Assembly: GCF_900089945.1 (NCBI RefSeq)
Contig: NZ_FLQY01000012.1
Span: 1 to 55,583, forward strand
Direction: 5' to 3'
Origin: Candidatus Propionivibrio aalborgensis
GTDB lineage: Bacteria > Pseudomonadota > Gammaproteobacteria > Burkholderiales > Rhodocyclaceae
Length of the DNA: 55,583 nt
The translations under genes and the position numbers were made by a program. Position 1 is the stretch's first letter, and every line of letters begins with the position of its first letter. Positions 40,578-50,231 of this stretch are shown in pieces. The notes below the pieces were generated by a model, which worked only from the letters and a program-made list of their open reading frames with translations, searched no databases and was not told the DNA's origin.

Positions 40578-42188
40578 TCAGTACGGGTCGCGATAGCGAT
40601 TCGTAATCGGATACCGCCAATCTTTGCCAAAACCTCGCTGCGTTACGCGGATACCCACCGGTGCCTGGCGTCGCTTGTACTCGCTGATCTTGAGCAGTTG
40701 TACGACACGGCACACATCGGCTTCGGCATAACCTCTGGCAATAATCTCACGCGGACTGAGGTCGTCTTCCATATACGCCTCGATGATGGCATCAAGCACA
40801 TCGTAGGGCGGCAAATTGTCTTGGTCGGTCTGCCCCGGCTTCAATTCGGCCGAAGGCGCCCGCGTAATGATGCGCTCGGGAATCGCGCAGGAAACCGAAT
40901 TCCGCCAGCGTGACAGACGGTAAACCAGCGTCTTGGCAATGTCCTTGATTACCGCAAACCCGCCAGCCATGTCGCCGTAGAGCGTGCAATATCCGACTGC
41001 CATCTCGGACTTGTTACCGGTCGTCAATACCAGCGACCCGGTCTTGTTCGAGAGCGCCATCAGGATCATGCCGCGAATGCGCGCTTGCAGGTTCTCTTCC
41101 GTCGTGTCGGCTGGCAAGCCGGAAAATTCTTTCTCCAGCATGCTGGCAAAGGTCTGCATCGCCGGCTCAATGGGAATTTCATCATAGCGCACGCCGAGCA
41201 GGCGAATCATCTCCCGCGAATCCGACAAACTGATCTCGGCGGTGTATGGCGAAGGCATCATCACGGCACGTACCTTGTCTGCGCCAAGTGCGTCGACTGC
41301 GATGCAAAGAGTCAACGCCGAGTCGATGCCGCCCGAAAGCCCGATGATTGCGCCCGGGAAACCATTCTTCCCGAGGTAGTCGCGCACGCCGATGACAAGC
41401 GCCCGATAAACTTCGGCTTCGACGGCCTGATCCGCAACGATAATGCCCGGCTGCGGCTCGCCATGATCGAAATCAACCATTGCCAGCGCTTCGTCGAACT
41501 TGGGCAACTGACAACACAGCACACCGCGCGAATCCATGGCAAACGACCCACCGTCGAAGACCAGTTCATCCTGACCACCGACCAGATTGGCATAAACCAC
41601 CGGTAATCCGGTTGACGCGATGCGCTTCCGCAACACATCGGCTCGACGCTGCTGTTTGCCAATGTGATAGGGCGAGGCGTTGAGCACGAGAAGTATTTCG
41701 GCCCCGGATTCCCGAGCCAGATCCGCCGCCCCCGCCTCCCAGACATCGGCACAGATGTTGATGCCGCAGCGGACTCCGTTGATGTTCACGACGCAAGCGG
41801 TATCTCCGGACTCGAAATAGCGCTCCTCGTCGAAAACCTCATAGTTGGGCAAGCGCTGCTTGCAGTAAGTCGCGATGCGCACACCATTCATCAGCAAGGT
41901 GGCCGCATTGTAGCGGCACCCTTCGCGCAAAAGCGGATGTCCAACGATTACGGCAATGCCTTTGACTCTGGCTGCCAGTGCATCGAGTTCCCGTTCACAG
42001 GCCACATAAAAGTCCTCGCGCAACAACAAGTCTTCCGGCGGATAGCCGCAAAGTGCCAATTCGGGGGTAAGCAGAAGATCGGCGCCTTGAGCCTTGGCCT
42101 GTTCGGCGAAATCGAGAATCCGCGCCGCATTGCCGGTCAGATCGCCGACCGTGGCGTTGATTTGAGCAATGGCGATCTTTAGGGGCAT
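40578..42188 (-). CDS. nadE: Glutamine-dependent NAD+ synthetase
   Basis: Last step of NAD synthesis, amidating nicotinate adenine dinucleotide; 536 aa. The N-terminal nitrilase-like glutaminase half has LLTPELALCGYPPEDLL (Glu), a central lysine region and GINICADVWE (Cys). The C-terminal synthetase half has IGLSGGIDSALTLCIAVDALG, the ATP pyrophosphatase loop, and LTTGNKSEMAVGYCTLYGDMAGG. Both activities are therefore on one chain. Confidence 0.97.
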   Translation of the reverse strand: MPLKIAIAQINATVGDLTGNAARILDFAEQAKAQGADLLLTPELALCGYPPEDLLLREDFYVACERELDALAARVKGIAVIVGHPLLREGCRYNAATLLMNGVRIATYCKQRLPNYEVFDEERYFESGDTACVVNINGVRCGINICADVWEAGAADLARESGAEILLVLNASPYHIGKQQRRADVLRKRIASTGLPVVYANLVGGQDELVFDGGSFAMDSRGVLCCQLPKFDEALAMVDFDHGEPQPGIIVADQAVEAEVYRALVIGVRDYLGKNGFPGAIIGLSGGIDSALTLCIAVDALGADKVRAVMMPSPYTAEISLSDSREMIRLLGVRYDEIPIEPAMQTFASMLEKEFSGLPADTTEENLQARIRGMILMALSNKTGSLVLTTGNKSEMAVGYCTLYGDMAGGFAVIKDIAKTLVYRLSRWRNSVSCAIPERIITRAPSAELKPGQTDQDNLPPYDVLDAIIEAYMEDDLSPREIIARGYAEADVCRVVQLLKISEYKRRQAPVGIRVTQRGFGKDWRYPITNRYRDPY

Positions 42189-42209
42189 AGGCGTAACTAT
42201 AAACGATAG

Positions 42210-42497
42210 CGCCCGCCTAAAGAACGGACCAACGACTACTTCCTAGCCGTCAATGCCAAACCGATCCACGCATCGTGTTGCGAGGTATACGGTTATACGC
42301 AGGCAATTGCTGAGTCGACACTGCAAATCAACCAGATGGTCATGATGCATGGAAATGCGGGCTGCGCCCTGTGCCATATTCATGGCGACCGGGTCCGAAG
42401 AAAAGCACGCCCAGACCACTGTTCAGATCACATCACCAGTGTTCGCGTCACCCCATGTTCGTCGATGCCAAGCAAGCGGAAACCCGGGTGCGGGTGA
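42210..42497 (+). other. Open stretch encoding a CxxCH motif; possible decayed cytochrome fragment
   Basis: Between nadE and the next minus-strand ORF this frame is open for 95 codons but has no start before 42336. It reads NDYFLAVNAKPIHASCCEVY, then QINQMVMMHGNAGCALCHIHGD. CALCH (42363-42377) is a heme c attachment motif, and MMH before C..CH recalls tetraheme reaction-centre cytochromes. The 3' part runs antisense to the next ORF. A chance frame is quite possible; treat it as a hint. Confidence 0.22.
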
Positions 42498-42685
42498 AAG
42501 ATCCGGCCGGTCACCGGATCCAACAGATTTTCGGACATCGCCAGCAGGGTCAGTGCCGCCATGTGGATATGGCCCAGGTAGTTGATGTTGTGAATGTTGC
42601 AGACATCCCCGGTATGCATGGCCAGTTCAACGGTCGGCAGAACGGTTTCGATCGAGTCATTGGTATTCAGGGTTAAATTCAACAT
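42428..42685 (-). CDS. Small hypothetical protein, histidine- and methionine-rich
   Basis: An 85-aa frame (MLNLTLNTNDSIETVLPTVE..., NIHNINYLGHIHMAALTLLA...). It has GC-rich third positions like the surrounding genes and a weak GGGAAG before the ATG. Seven His and four Met residues in 85 and the motif HPHPGFRLLGIDEHG are striking. I see no signal peptide and recognise no family. It stands alone between nadE and the exonuclease gene, with 239 bp and 139 bp of flanking DNA. Confidence 0.45.
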   Translation of the reverse strand: MLNLTLNTNDSIETVLPTVELAMHTGDVCNIHNINYLGHIHMAALTLLAMSENLLDPVTGRIFHPHPGFRLLGIDEHGVTRTLVM

Positions 42686-42824
42686 GGCACTTCCCAGTAT
42701 CTTTTTAGGGCGCTGGACCTCGTGAGGTTCGGGTTGGAGACAAGTCGGTCTACGGCCTCCATCGCAACAACTTTAGCAAGCCTGTCGATGTACTCACGGA
42801 AGGTACCGCCCGAGCACCGCGACA

Positions 42825-43613
42825 TCAGCCGCCCCAAGCGGCCAGGAACTCCCGCCAGTGCGGCTTGTCGAGCCGCTCCAGCTCGCTGCGAACAAACCTG
42901 ATCTCGGCATCGTATTCAGCCCGCGATAACTCGCCGCGCATCAGCCGGAAACGCAGCGACACGAGATAGGTATTCATCACATCGGTTTCGCAGTAGTCGC
43001 GAATCCCGGAAATTTCGCCGTTCTGCCAGGCCTCCCAGACCTTGCTTCCATCCATGCCGAGCTTGCCGGGGAAACCGATCAGCTTGGCGAGAGCATCCAG
43101 CGGGACGCTGGCTCGCGGCTGGTACATGGCCAACAAATCCATGAGGTCGAGATGGCGCGTGTGGTAACGGCTGATATAGTTGTTCCACTTGAACTCGCGG
43201 CTGTCGCCGTAGTCGCCGTCGCCAAGATCCCAGTAGCGCGGCGCCACAACACCGTGAATCAGCCCACGATAATGCAGCACCGGCAGGTCGAACCCTCCCC
43301 CGTTCCAGGAAACGATCTGCGGGGTAAACTTTTCGACACCGTCGAAGAAGCGTTGAATAATCTCGGCTTCGCTCTGCTCAGGCTCGGCCAGCGACCAGAC
43401 GCGAATATCCTCGCCAGAACGCAATGCGCAGGAGATGACGGCGATGCGTTGCAGATGGTGTGGCAGAAAATCGTTTCCGCTCTTGACCCGACATTGCTGA
43501 AAGGCCATTTCCGCGACCTCGGCGTCCGACAATGCCGGGTCGAGATCATGCAAACGGCGCAGGCCCGGCACGTCCGGAATGGTTTCAATATCGAAGACGA
43601 GAACGGGCTTCAT
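42825..43613 (-). CDS. Predicted 3'-5' exonuclease, PolB-like DEDDy family
   Basis: A 262-aa protein. Exonuclease motif I is VFDIETIPD at residues 5-13, motif II is VSWNGGGFDLPVL near 99-111, and motif III is DYCETDVMNTYLV near 208-220 with Tyr four residues before Asp. This matches the stand-alone exonuclease related to DNA polymerase B (DNA_pol_B_exo2). The frame extends to 43670, but ATG 43613 (MKPVLVFDIET) is the natural start. It follows cysM by 16 bp. The substrate is unknown. Confidence 0.87.
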   Translation of the reverse strand: MKPVLVFDIETIPDVPGLRRLHDLDPALSDAEVAEMAFQQCRVKSGNDFLPHHLQRIAVISCALRSGEDIRVWSLAEPEQSEAEIIQRFFDGVEKFTPQIVSWNGGGFDLPVLHYRGLIHGVVAPRYWDLGDGDYGDSREFKWNNYISRYHTRHLDLMDLLAMYQPRASVPLDALAKLIGFPGKLGMDGSKVWEAWQNGEISGIRDYCETDVMNTYLVSLRFRLMRGELSRAEYDAEIRFVRSELERLDKPHWREFLAAWGG

Positions 43614-43629
43614 ACGAAACTCGATGGGT

Positions 43630-44529
43630 TCAGGATGGAAACACGCCGGTGGACAAGTAACGATCACCACGGTCGCAAATGATCGTCACGATCGTGGCGT
43701 TCTGGATTTCACGCGCCAGCCGCAAGGAAACCACAACTGCGCCACCGGAAGAAATACCGGCAAAAATTCCCTCTTCGCGTGCCAACCGCCGTGTCATGGC
43801 CTCGGCATCCCCCTGCGCGACCGACTCAACGCGGTCCACACGCGATGGCTCAAAGAACTTCGGAAGATAGGCTTCCGGCCACTTCCGGATTCCAGGTATC
43901 TGCGAACCCTCCTCCGGTTGGCAGCCGACAATGCAGACGGCCGGATTCTGCTCCTTGAGATAACGTGAAACGCCCATGATCGTCCCCGTCGTGCCCATGC
44001 TGCTGACGAAGTGCGTAACACGCCCTTGCGTATCGCGCCAGATCTCAGGTCCGGTGCCTTCGTAGTGTGCCAGCGGATTATCCGGGTTGGCAAACTGGTC
44101 GAGAATCAACCCACTGCCTTCTTTCTGCATCTTCTCCGCCACATCGCGGGCCAACTCCATGCCGCCGCTCTTTGGTGTGAGGACAAGTTCCGCACCGAAG
44201 GCACGCATGGTCTGGCGACGTTCGATACTCTGGTTTTCCGGCATGACGAGAAGCAGGCGATAGCCGCCCATTGCCGCCGCCATCGCCAGAGCGATACCGG
44301 TATTGCCCGAGGTTGCCTCGATCAGCGTATCGCCCGGTTTGATCTCGCCACGTTGTTCGGCGCGACGGATCATCGACAACGCCGGTCTGTCCTTGACCGA
44401 CCCTGCCGGGTTGTTGCCTTCAAGCTTGGCCAGGATGACGTTGCCCCTCGCCTCCAGACCCTCATCTGGCAGACGCTTCAAGCGAACCAGCGGCGTGCCG
44501 CCAACGAAATCTTCCAGCGTTTTATACAC
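43630..44529 (-). CDS. cysM: Cysteine synthase B
   Basis: Pyridoxal-phosphate enzyme of 299 aa making cysteine from O-acetylserine and sulfide or thiosulfate. [20 protein letters not shown] contains the PLP lysine; [20 protein letters not shown] binds substrate; [18 protein letters not shown] is the phosphate loop. The CysM-type sequence (NPAGSVKDR, shorter than CysK) decides the call. It overlaps hldD by 8 bases. Confidence 0.95.
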   Translation of the reverse strand: MYKTLEDFVGGTPLVRLKRLPDEGLEARGNVILAKLEGNNPAGSVKDRPALSMIRRAEQRGEIKPGDTLIEATSGNTGIALAMAAAMGGYRLLLVMPENQSIERRQTMRAFGAELVLTPKSGGMELARDVAEKMQKEGSGLILDQFANPDNPLAHYEGTGPEIWRDTQGRVTHFVSSMGTTGTIMGVSRYLKEQNPAVCIVGCQPEEGSQIPGIRKWPEAYLPKFFEPSRVDRVESVAQGDAEAMTRRLAREEGIFAGISSGGAVVVSLRLAREIQNATIVTIICDRGDRYLSTGVFPS

Positions 44530-45517
44530 GCGCGTTCAACCATTCAACGTATTTCGCCACACCTTGCTCGACACTGGCAAACGGTGCGTCATAACCCGCC
44601 TTCCGGAGCGTGGCCAGGTCCGCCTGAGTGAAGCTCTGGTACTTGCCTCGAAGCGCTTCGGGAAAGGGTATGTATTCAATGAAGCCCAGCCTGACGAGTT
44701 CATCCAGCGACTGTGCGGGCTCACCCGCCAGCGCGCGGCAACTGTTCACGTTGGCTGCGGCCAGTTCGTTGAAGCTTTGCGCGCGTCCGGTGCCGACGTT
44801 GAATATCCCGGATTCTTCAGGGTGATCGAGGAAGTAAAGGTTCACTGCGGCCACATCGCCAACAAAAACGAAATCGCGCTTCTGCTCACCATTCGCAAAA
44901 CCATTGCAGCCTTCGAACAGCCTTACCTTGTGCTCGGCACGAAACTGGTTGAAGTGGTGAAAGGCGACCGAGGCCATACGCCCTTTGTGCGATTCGCGCG
45001 GACCATAGACATTGAAATAGCGAAAACCGACGATCTGCGACGAAGCCTTCGGCAAACGCCGACGCACAATCTGATCAAAGAGGAACTTGGAATAGCCGTA
45101 AACGTTTAGCGGCGCCTCGAATGCCCGCTCTTCCCTGAATTCACTGCTTCCCCCGTAGGTCGCTGCACTTGATGCATAGAGGTATTGCACGCCCTGGTCG
45201 ATGCACCAATCGAGTATCCCGAGTGAATAACGGAAATTGTTCTCCATCATGTAGCGACCGTCAGACTCCATCGTGTCGGAACACGCGCCTTCATGGAATA
45301 TGGCGTCGACCTGACCGTTGAATTGCCCGCCCAGCAGTCGTGCGAGGAACTCGGTCTTGTCGATGTAATCGACGATTTCGCAATCAACCAGATTTTTGAA
45401 TTTGTCGGCGCGCGTAAGATTGTCGACCGCAATAATCTGGTCTGTACCGCGCTCATTGAGCGCCTTGACGAGATTTGAGCCGATAAAACCTGCCGCGCCT
45501 GTGACAATGGTATACAT
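44522..45517 (-). CDS. hldD: ADP-L-glycero-D-manno-heptose 6-epimerase
   Basis: Final step in making the heptose of LPS inner core; 331 aa. NAD motif [46 protein letters not shown] and [10 protein letters not shown] (catalytic Tyr-Lys) match HldD. Nine bases separate it from hldA, so the heptose genes are co-transcribed, with cysM following. Confidence 0.96.
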   Translation of the reverse strand: MYTIVTGAAGFIGSNLVKALNERGTDQIIAVDNLTRADKFKNLVDCEIVDYIDKTEFLARLLGGQFNGQVDAIFHEGACSDTMESDGRYMMENNFRYSLGILDWCIDQGVQYLYASSAATYGGSSEFREERAFEAPLNVYGYSKFLFDQIVRRRLPKASSQIVGFRYFNVYGPRESHKGRMASVAFHHFNQFRAEHKVRLFEGCNGFANGEQKRDFVFVGDVAAVNLYFLDHPEESGIFNVGTGRAQSFNELAAANVNSCRALAGEPAQSLDELVRLGFIEYIPFPEALRGKYQSFTQADLATLRKAGYDAPFASVEQGVAKYVEWLNARV

Positions 45518-45526
45518 AAAACGCCC

Positions 45527-46459
45527 TCAGTTCAGTGCCGCGTCAAGCTCGGCACGCGTCACAACGGCAGTACCCAACTTGCCGACTACAATGCCGGCCG
45601 CGACATTCGCAACATGAATCGCGTGCGTCCAATCAGCACCGCGCGCCAGCATGACCGCCAGCGTGGCAATTACCGTATCACCCGCGCCCGACACATCAAA
45701 CACCTCGCGTGCCACGGCCTTTTCATGGACCGTACCCCCGGCATGGAAAAGCGACATGCCCTCATCGCTGCGCGTAACCAGCAGTGCCTGGAGCGCCAGT
45801 TCTGTGCGCAGAGCACTGGCTTTGCGCTCCAGCTCAGCCTCGTCCTTCCAGCGCCCGACGACAGAACGCAGCTCACCTCGATTCGGCGTAATGATCGTTG
45901 CGCCCGCATACTTCGAGTACTCTTCACCCTTCGGGTCAACCAGAACGATCTTTCCGGAAGCACGCGCCAAACTGATCATCTCGCTGATGTGCGTCAATCC
46001 ACCCTTGCCATAATCAGAGAAAACAACGGCATCACACATGGGCAGGCGCTGCTCGAACTCTGAAAGCTTTGCCCGCAGCACTTCATGCGAAGGTATCGTC
46101 TCGAAATCTATTCTCAACAGTTGTTGCTGTCGGCCAATCACGCGCAGCTTGACCGTTGTCGTAACGGCTTCGTCGATGTACAGGCTGGCGTTGATGTCGC
46201 TTTCTTTCATCAAGCCTCTTAGCCGTTCGCCCGGTTCATCATTACCGACCAGCGCCAACAAGGAGACCTGTGCTCCAAGCGCCGCTGCATTGCGTGCCAC
46301 GTTGGCGGCCCCTCCGGGACGTTCCTCGCTACGCTCGACCCTGACGATCGGCACCGGCGCTTCAGGCGAAATGCGCGACACCTCTCCGAACCAGTAACGG
46401 TCGAGCATGACATCGCCGACAATGAGCAGGCGAACTGTCGAAAAATCTCCCAAAACCAT
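45527..46459 (-). CDS. hldA: D-glycero-beta-D-manno-heptose-7-phosphate kinase (HldA type)
   Basis: PfkB-family sugar kinase of 310 aa: DVMLDRYWFGEVSRISPEAPVPIV, GGAANVARNAAALGAQVSLLA, and DVSGAGDTVIATLAVMLA with the catalytic Asp. It corresponds to the N-terminal half of E. coli HldE only; the adenylyltransferase half is absent, so a separate hldC is expected elsewhere. It is 18 bp after lapB and 9 bp before hldD. Confidence 0.94.
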   Translation of the reverse strand: MVLGDFSTVRLLIVGDVMLDRYWFGEVSRISPEAPVPIVRVERSEERPGGAANVARNAAALGAQVSLLALVGNDEPGERLRGLMKESDINASLYIDEAVTTTVKLRVIGRQQQLLRIDFETIPSHEVLRAKLSEFEQRLPMCDAVVFSDYGKGGLTHISEMISLARASGKIVLVDPKGEEYSKYAGATIITPNRGELRSVVGRWKDEAELERKASALRTELALQALLVTRSDEGMSLFHAGGTVHEKAVAREVFDVSGAGDTVIATLAVMLARGADWTHAIHVANVAAGIVVGKLGTAVVTRAELDAALN

Positions 46460-46477
46460 GCAAATTACCCCGGCAAA

Positions 46478-47647
46478 CTAAGGCGTCAAATCGAATTCTT
46501 CGGTACGTTTTGGCGAGTAGGTCTCCCAGCCGCCACACGCTGGACAGCGCCAATAGAACTGTCGTGCCTTGAAGCCGCAATTATCGCACCGATAGCGTGC
46601 CAGCCGGCGTGTGTAGCCCTGCACAATGCTTTTGGCAAGATCCAGATCAGCGCGCGTTTCGGGCGGTGCGACCAGCAATCGGGCTTCGATCAACTTGTCG
46701 AATCCGAGCAGTGTCGGGTTGCGTTTCAACTCGTCGCGGACCAGACAATACGCCGCGTCGGCGCCTTCACTTTCCAGCACGAGCTGAAAGACGACGTCAA
46801 GCAGGTCGAGCGAATGATAATGCTCCAGATAGCCACGCAGAAGCTGCAAACCTTCGTCGCGACGCGCCAGCTTGCGAAATGCATCAAGCAGACGGGAGGC
46901 AACCAGCGCCAGATAGGTCGGGTCCTGCTGCTCGATGCGTTGCCAGCAGGCAACAGCCTCCTCGATTCTGTCTTGCTGTGCCTCGATGTCACCTTGCAAC
47001 AGACTGGCACGAACACATTTCCGGTTACGCTCAAGCGCTGTCTTCAGGTAGCCCGACGCAACGTCGCGTCGCGAACGAATCATTTCAGCGGCGGCAAGCT
47101 CGCAATAGTACTCGGCAATTTCCTTCTGCGTAGCGATGTCAGGCAGTTCAGCGGCGATGGCTATCGCCTTCTCCCAGTCCTTTTCGAGCTGGTAGATTTC
47201 GAGAAGATTCCTCTTGGCTTCCTTGACCATTGCCGAGTCACGAAGCTTGTTGAACACTTCCTCGGCGCGGTCGAGCAGACCAGCTTTTAGATAATCCTGC
47301 CCCAGTTCGGACAACGCCTGCAACTTCAGATCCTGCGGCAGATCATCCCGCTCGACGAGATTCTGATGCATACGGATGGCACGTTCGGTCTCGCCACGAC
47401 GACGGAACAAACTGCCCAGCGCGAAGTGCAGTTCAATGGTTTGCGGATCGACCTTGACAGCATCGACGAAGGACTCGATGGCCCGGTCCGGCTGTTCATT
47501 GAGCAGGAAATTGAGCCCTTGAAAATAGGAGCGCGGCAAGGCACGCGACTCCTTGACCAAGTGCCGGATATCGATTCGTGCAGCCGCCCAGCCCAGTCCG
47601 AAGAAGACGGGGAAGAAGAGGAGTTGCCAGTATTCGAATTCAATCAT
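46478..47647 (-). CDS. lapB: LapB (YciM), LPS assembly TPR protein
   Basis: A 389-aa inner-membrane-anchored protein that tunes LPS synthesis, through LpxC turnover in E. coli. One N-terminal transmembrane segment (LLFFPVFFGLGWAAARI) is followed by TPR repeats through about residue 340. The C-terminus is a rubredoxin-like zinc knuckle, CDNCGFKARQFYWRCPACGGWETY. It follows lapA by 45 bp, the usual lapA-lapB pair. Confidence 0.96.
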   Translation of the reverse strand: MIEFEYWQLLFFPVFFGLGWAAARIDIRHLVKESRALPRSYFQGLNFLLNEQPDRAIESFVDAVKVDPQTIELHFALGSLFRRRGETERAIRMHQNLVERDDLPQDLKLQALSELGQDYLKAGLLDRAEEVFNKLRDSAMVKEAKRNLLEIYQLEKDWEKAIAIAAELPDIATQKEIAEYYCELAAAEMIRSRRDVASGYLKTALERNRKCVRASLLQGDIEAQQDRIEEAVACWQRIEQQDPTYLALVASRLLDAFRKLARRDEGLQLLRGYLEHYHSLDLLDVVFQLVLESEGADAAYCLVRDELKRNPTLLGFDKLIEARLLVAPPETRADLDLAKSIVQGYTRRLARYRCDNCGFKARQFYWRCPACGGWETYSPKRTEEFDLTP

Positions 47648-47692
47648 GCCATGCCAATTTTATGGTCACACGCGAAACCTGATCGCCGCACG

Positions 47693-47977
47693 CTATTTCG
47701 AGTCCAGTTGCGTTGCGCGATTCTGATGCTGATTCGCTGATTTCAGTTCGCGCTTCAATTTGCCCACTTCCCGGCGCAAGTTGAAAACCATTCCGAGCAG
47801 CGACATCACGCCCAGTACCGCACCGCCCGCAAAAAAGGCCAGAACGATGATGATCAGCGGTGCTTGCCAGACGGAATCAAAGAAAAAGCGGACGCCCACG
47901 GGATCCGTGTTCTTGAGGGCAAAGGCGAACAAGAACAGGAATATGAAAATGCGAAATCCCCACAACAAGGCATTCAT
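47693..47977 (-). CDS. lapA: LapA (DUF1049) inner-membrane protein
   Basis: A 94-aa protein with two transmembrane segments (about 5-22 and 40-65) around the conserved NTDPVGVRFFFDSVWQAPL, then a basic helical tail (NLRREVGKLKRELKSANQ). It is the LapB partner in LPS regulation. It sits between ihfB and lapB. Confidence 0.93.
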   Translation of the reverse strand: MNALLWGFRIFIFLFLFAFALKNTDPVGVRFFFDSVWQAPLIIIVLAFFAGGAVLGVMSLLGMVFNLRREVGKLKRELKSANQHQNRATQLDSK

Positions 47978-47996
47978 CGGTCATCCTCCAGCAATG

Positions 47997-48024
47997 AAAA
48001 GGGCGGCAACCTTCGTCGCCGCCC
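47997..48024 (-). terminator. Hairpin after ihfB, probably partial terminator
   Basis: Minus strand GGGCGGC and GCCGCCC (48024-48001) with a 10-nt loop, then TTTT. It lies between ihfB and lapA and may lower read-through into the LPS genes. Confidence 0.6.
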
Positions 48025-48058
48025 AACAGGGTATTTCACGGTATCACCGCTTCGTCAC

Positions 48059-48352
48059 TCAACCCGCGTTGAGCGCGCTATCGACACGCTCACGCAACTC
48101 CTTGCCAGCCTTGAAATGTGGAACCCATTTTGCCGGGACACTGACTTTATCCCCGGACTTGGGGTTTCGGCCAACGCGCGGTGGTCGGTAGTTCAGCGAA
48201 AAACTACCAAACCCGCGAATCTCGATACGATCGCCCTTGGCCAGAACCTCGGACATCGCATCGAGAATCATCTTGACCGCGAAATCGGCATCTTTTGCGA
48301 CAAGCTGCGGAAACCGGTCCGCCAGTCGCGCGATCATATCTGACTTGGTCAT
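48059..48352 (-). CDS. ihfB: Integration host factor subunit beta
   Basis: DNA-bending protein of 97 aa. [17 protein letters not shown] begins it, [31 protein letters not shown] is the DNA-binding arm with the intercalating Pro, and [14 protein letters not shown] follows. The ATG at 48352 fits better than the TTG at 48358. It lies 9 bp after rpsA, the conserved rpsA-ihfB pair. Confidence 0.96.
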   Translation of the reverse strand: MTKSDMIARLADRFPQLVAKDADFAVKMILDAMSEVLAKGDRIEIRGFGSFSLNYRPPRVGRNPKSGDKVSVPAKWVPHFKAGKELRERVDSALNAG

Positions 48353-48361
48353 GCTCAAGCC

Positions 48362-50059
48362 TTATTGTGTGTTGCTCAGCTTGGCCTTCAGCAAAGCGCC
48401 AAGGTTTGTTGTACCCGAGCTCGCGTTGCTGTCCGCTGAAAACTTCTGCATCGCTTCATGTTGCTCGGCCTGATCCTTGGCCTTGATCGACAGGTTGATC
48501 GAACGCGTCTTGCGGTCGATGTTGATGATCATCGCCTCGACTGCGTCACCTTCCTTATAAACCTTGGTCAGGTCATCGATACGATCCCGCGACACTTCCG
48601 AGGCTCGAAGATGGCCATCCATGTCGCCCTCCAGAGTAATGACCGCACCGCGGGCATCAACCGACTTGACGACACCGCGAACAATGGCGTTCTTCTCGTG
48701 AGTGGCAATAAAACTGGTGTAGGGATCACCGTCAAGCTGCTTGATGCCGAGCGAGATACGCTCCTTGTCGGTATCAATGGCGAGAACGACGGCTTCAACT
48801 TCGTCGCCCTTCTTGAAGTTGCGGATCGCTTCTTCGCCGGGAACGGACCATGACAGATCCGAAAGGTGAACCAGGCCATCTATGCCGCCCGGCAGACCAA
48901 TGAACACGCCGAAGTCGGTAATCGACTTGATCGCGCCGCGAACCTTGTCGCCCTTCTTCTGGTTCATCGAGAAATCGTCCCACGGATTGGCCGCACACTG
49001 CTTCATGCCAAGCGAAATACGACGTCGCTCTTCGTCAATCTCGAGAATCATGACTTCGACTTCGTCGCCGAGCTGAACCACCTTGGACGGATGAACGTTC
49101 TTGTTCGTCCAGTCCATCTCGGAGACGTGCACCAGGCCTTCGATACCTTGCTCGATTTCGACGAAAGCGCCGTAGTCGGTCAGATTGGTAACCTTGCCGA
49201 ACATACGGGTGCTCTGCGGATAACGACGCGAGATGCCGACCCACGGATCTTCGCCAAGCTGCTTGAGGCCCAGCGAGACGCGGTTCTTGTCCTGATCGAA
49301 CTTGAGAATTTTGGCTTGCACTTCGTCGCCGACTGCCAGAACTTCTGACGGATGACGGACACGGCGCCAGGCCAGGTCGGTGATGTGCAGCAGACCGTCA
49401 ATGCCTCCGAGATCGACGAATGCGCCGTAGTCGGTAATGTTCTTGACGATACCCTTGACGATACTGCCTTCCTTAAGATTGGACAGCAGTGCTTCGCGCT
49501 CTTCACCAACGCTGGCTTCGAGAACGGCACGACGGGAAACGACGACGTTATTGCGCTTGCGATCAAGCTTGATGACCTTGAACTCGTAGGTCTTGCCTTC
49601 GTATGGCGTAGTGTCCTTGACCGGACGCATGTCGACCAGCGAACCCGGCAGGAATGCACGGACGCTGTTGGCCATGACGGTCAGGCCACCCTTGACCTTG
49701 CCGGTGATGGTTCCGGTGACCAGGGTGCCTTCGTTCAAGGCAGCCTCAAGGTAGTTCCATGCGGCAACGCGTTTGGCGCGTTCACGCGACAGGCGGGTCT
49801 CGCCGAAACCGTTTTCGAGTTGCTCAATGGCGACCTGCACAAAGTCGCCGACATTGACTTCAAGTTCGCCCTGATCGCTCAGGAATTCTTCGCGATCAAT
49901 ATAGCTTTCGGACTTCAATCCTGCATTGACGACCACAAAATTCTGGTCGATGCGCACCACCTCAGCGGTGATGACTTCACCCTGGCGCATTTCCTGACGC
50001 GCAAGGCTGGCTTCAAAAAGATCTGCAAAACTTTCCTGGATAACGGGATTAGCTGACAT
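48362..50059 (-). CDS. rpsA: 30S ribosomal protein S1
   Basis: Six S1 RNA-binding repeats in 565 aa, for example [27 protein letters not shown] and the similar later copies, as in other proteobacterial S1. It binds mRNA leaders at the ribosome. No well-placed Shine-Dalgarno is seen before ATG 50059 (the nearest AGG is about 14 nt away), as in E. coli rpsA, where S1 itself controls translation. It is 172 bp after the aroA-cmk fusion. Confidence 0.97.
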   Translation of the reverse strand: MSANPVIQESFADLFEASLARQEMRQGEVITAEVVRIDQNFVVVNAGLKSESYIDREEFLSDQGELEVNVGDFVQVAIEQLENGFGETRLSRERAKRVAAWNYLEAALNEGTLVTGTITGKVKGGLTVMANSVRAFLPGSLVDMRPVKDTTPYEGKTYEFKVIKLDRKRNNVVVSRRAVLEASVGEEREALLSNLKEGSIVKGIVKNITDYGAFVDLGGIDGLLHITDLAWRRVRHPSEVLAVGDEVQAKILKFDQDKNRVSLGLKQLGEDPWVGISRRYPQSTRMFGKVTNLTDYGAFVEIEQGIEGLVHVSEMDWTNKNVHPSKVVQLGDEVEVMILEIDEERRRISLGMKQCAANPWDDFSMNQKKGDKVRGAIKSITDFGVFIGLPGGIDGLVHLSDLSWSVPGEEAIRNFKKGDEVEAVVLAIDTDKERISLGIKQLDGDPYTSFIATHEKNAIVRGVVKSVDARGAVITLEGDMDGHLRASEVSRDRIDDLTKVYKEGDAVEAMIINIDRKTRSINLSIKAKDQAEQHEAMQKFSADSNASSGTTNLGALLKAKLSNTQ

Positions 50060-50231
50060 ATATAAAATGACCTGTCCGCATGGCTGCGGGTAAAGTTAAT
50101 AAAAAATCACCGATTCTGATCGCTACCCCAGCGGAACACGAAGTGTCCTGACGGGCATGCGAAATGTATTGAACCGGCAACAATTAAGGGAACGGCATTT
50201 GCCCACACCCGGCATTTACACACTCCCTTTT

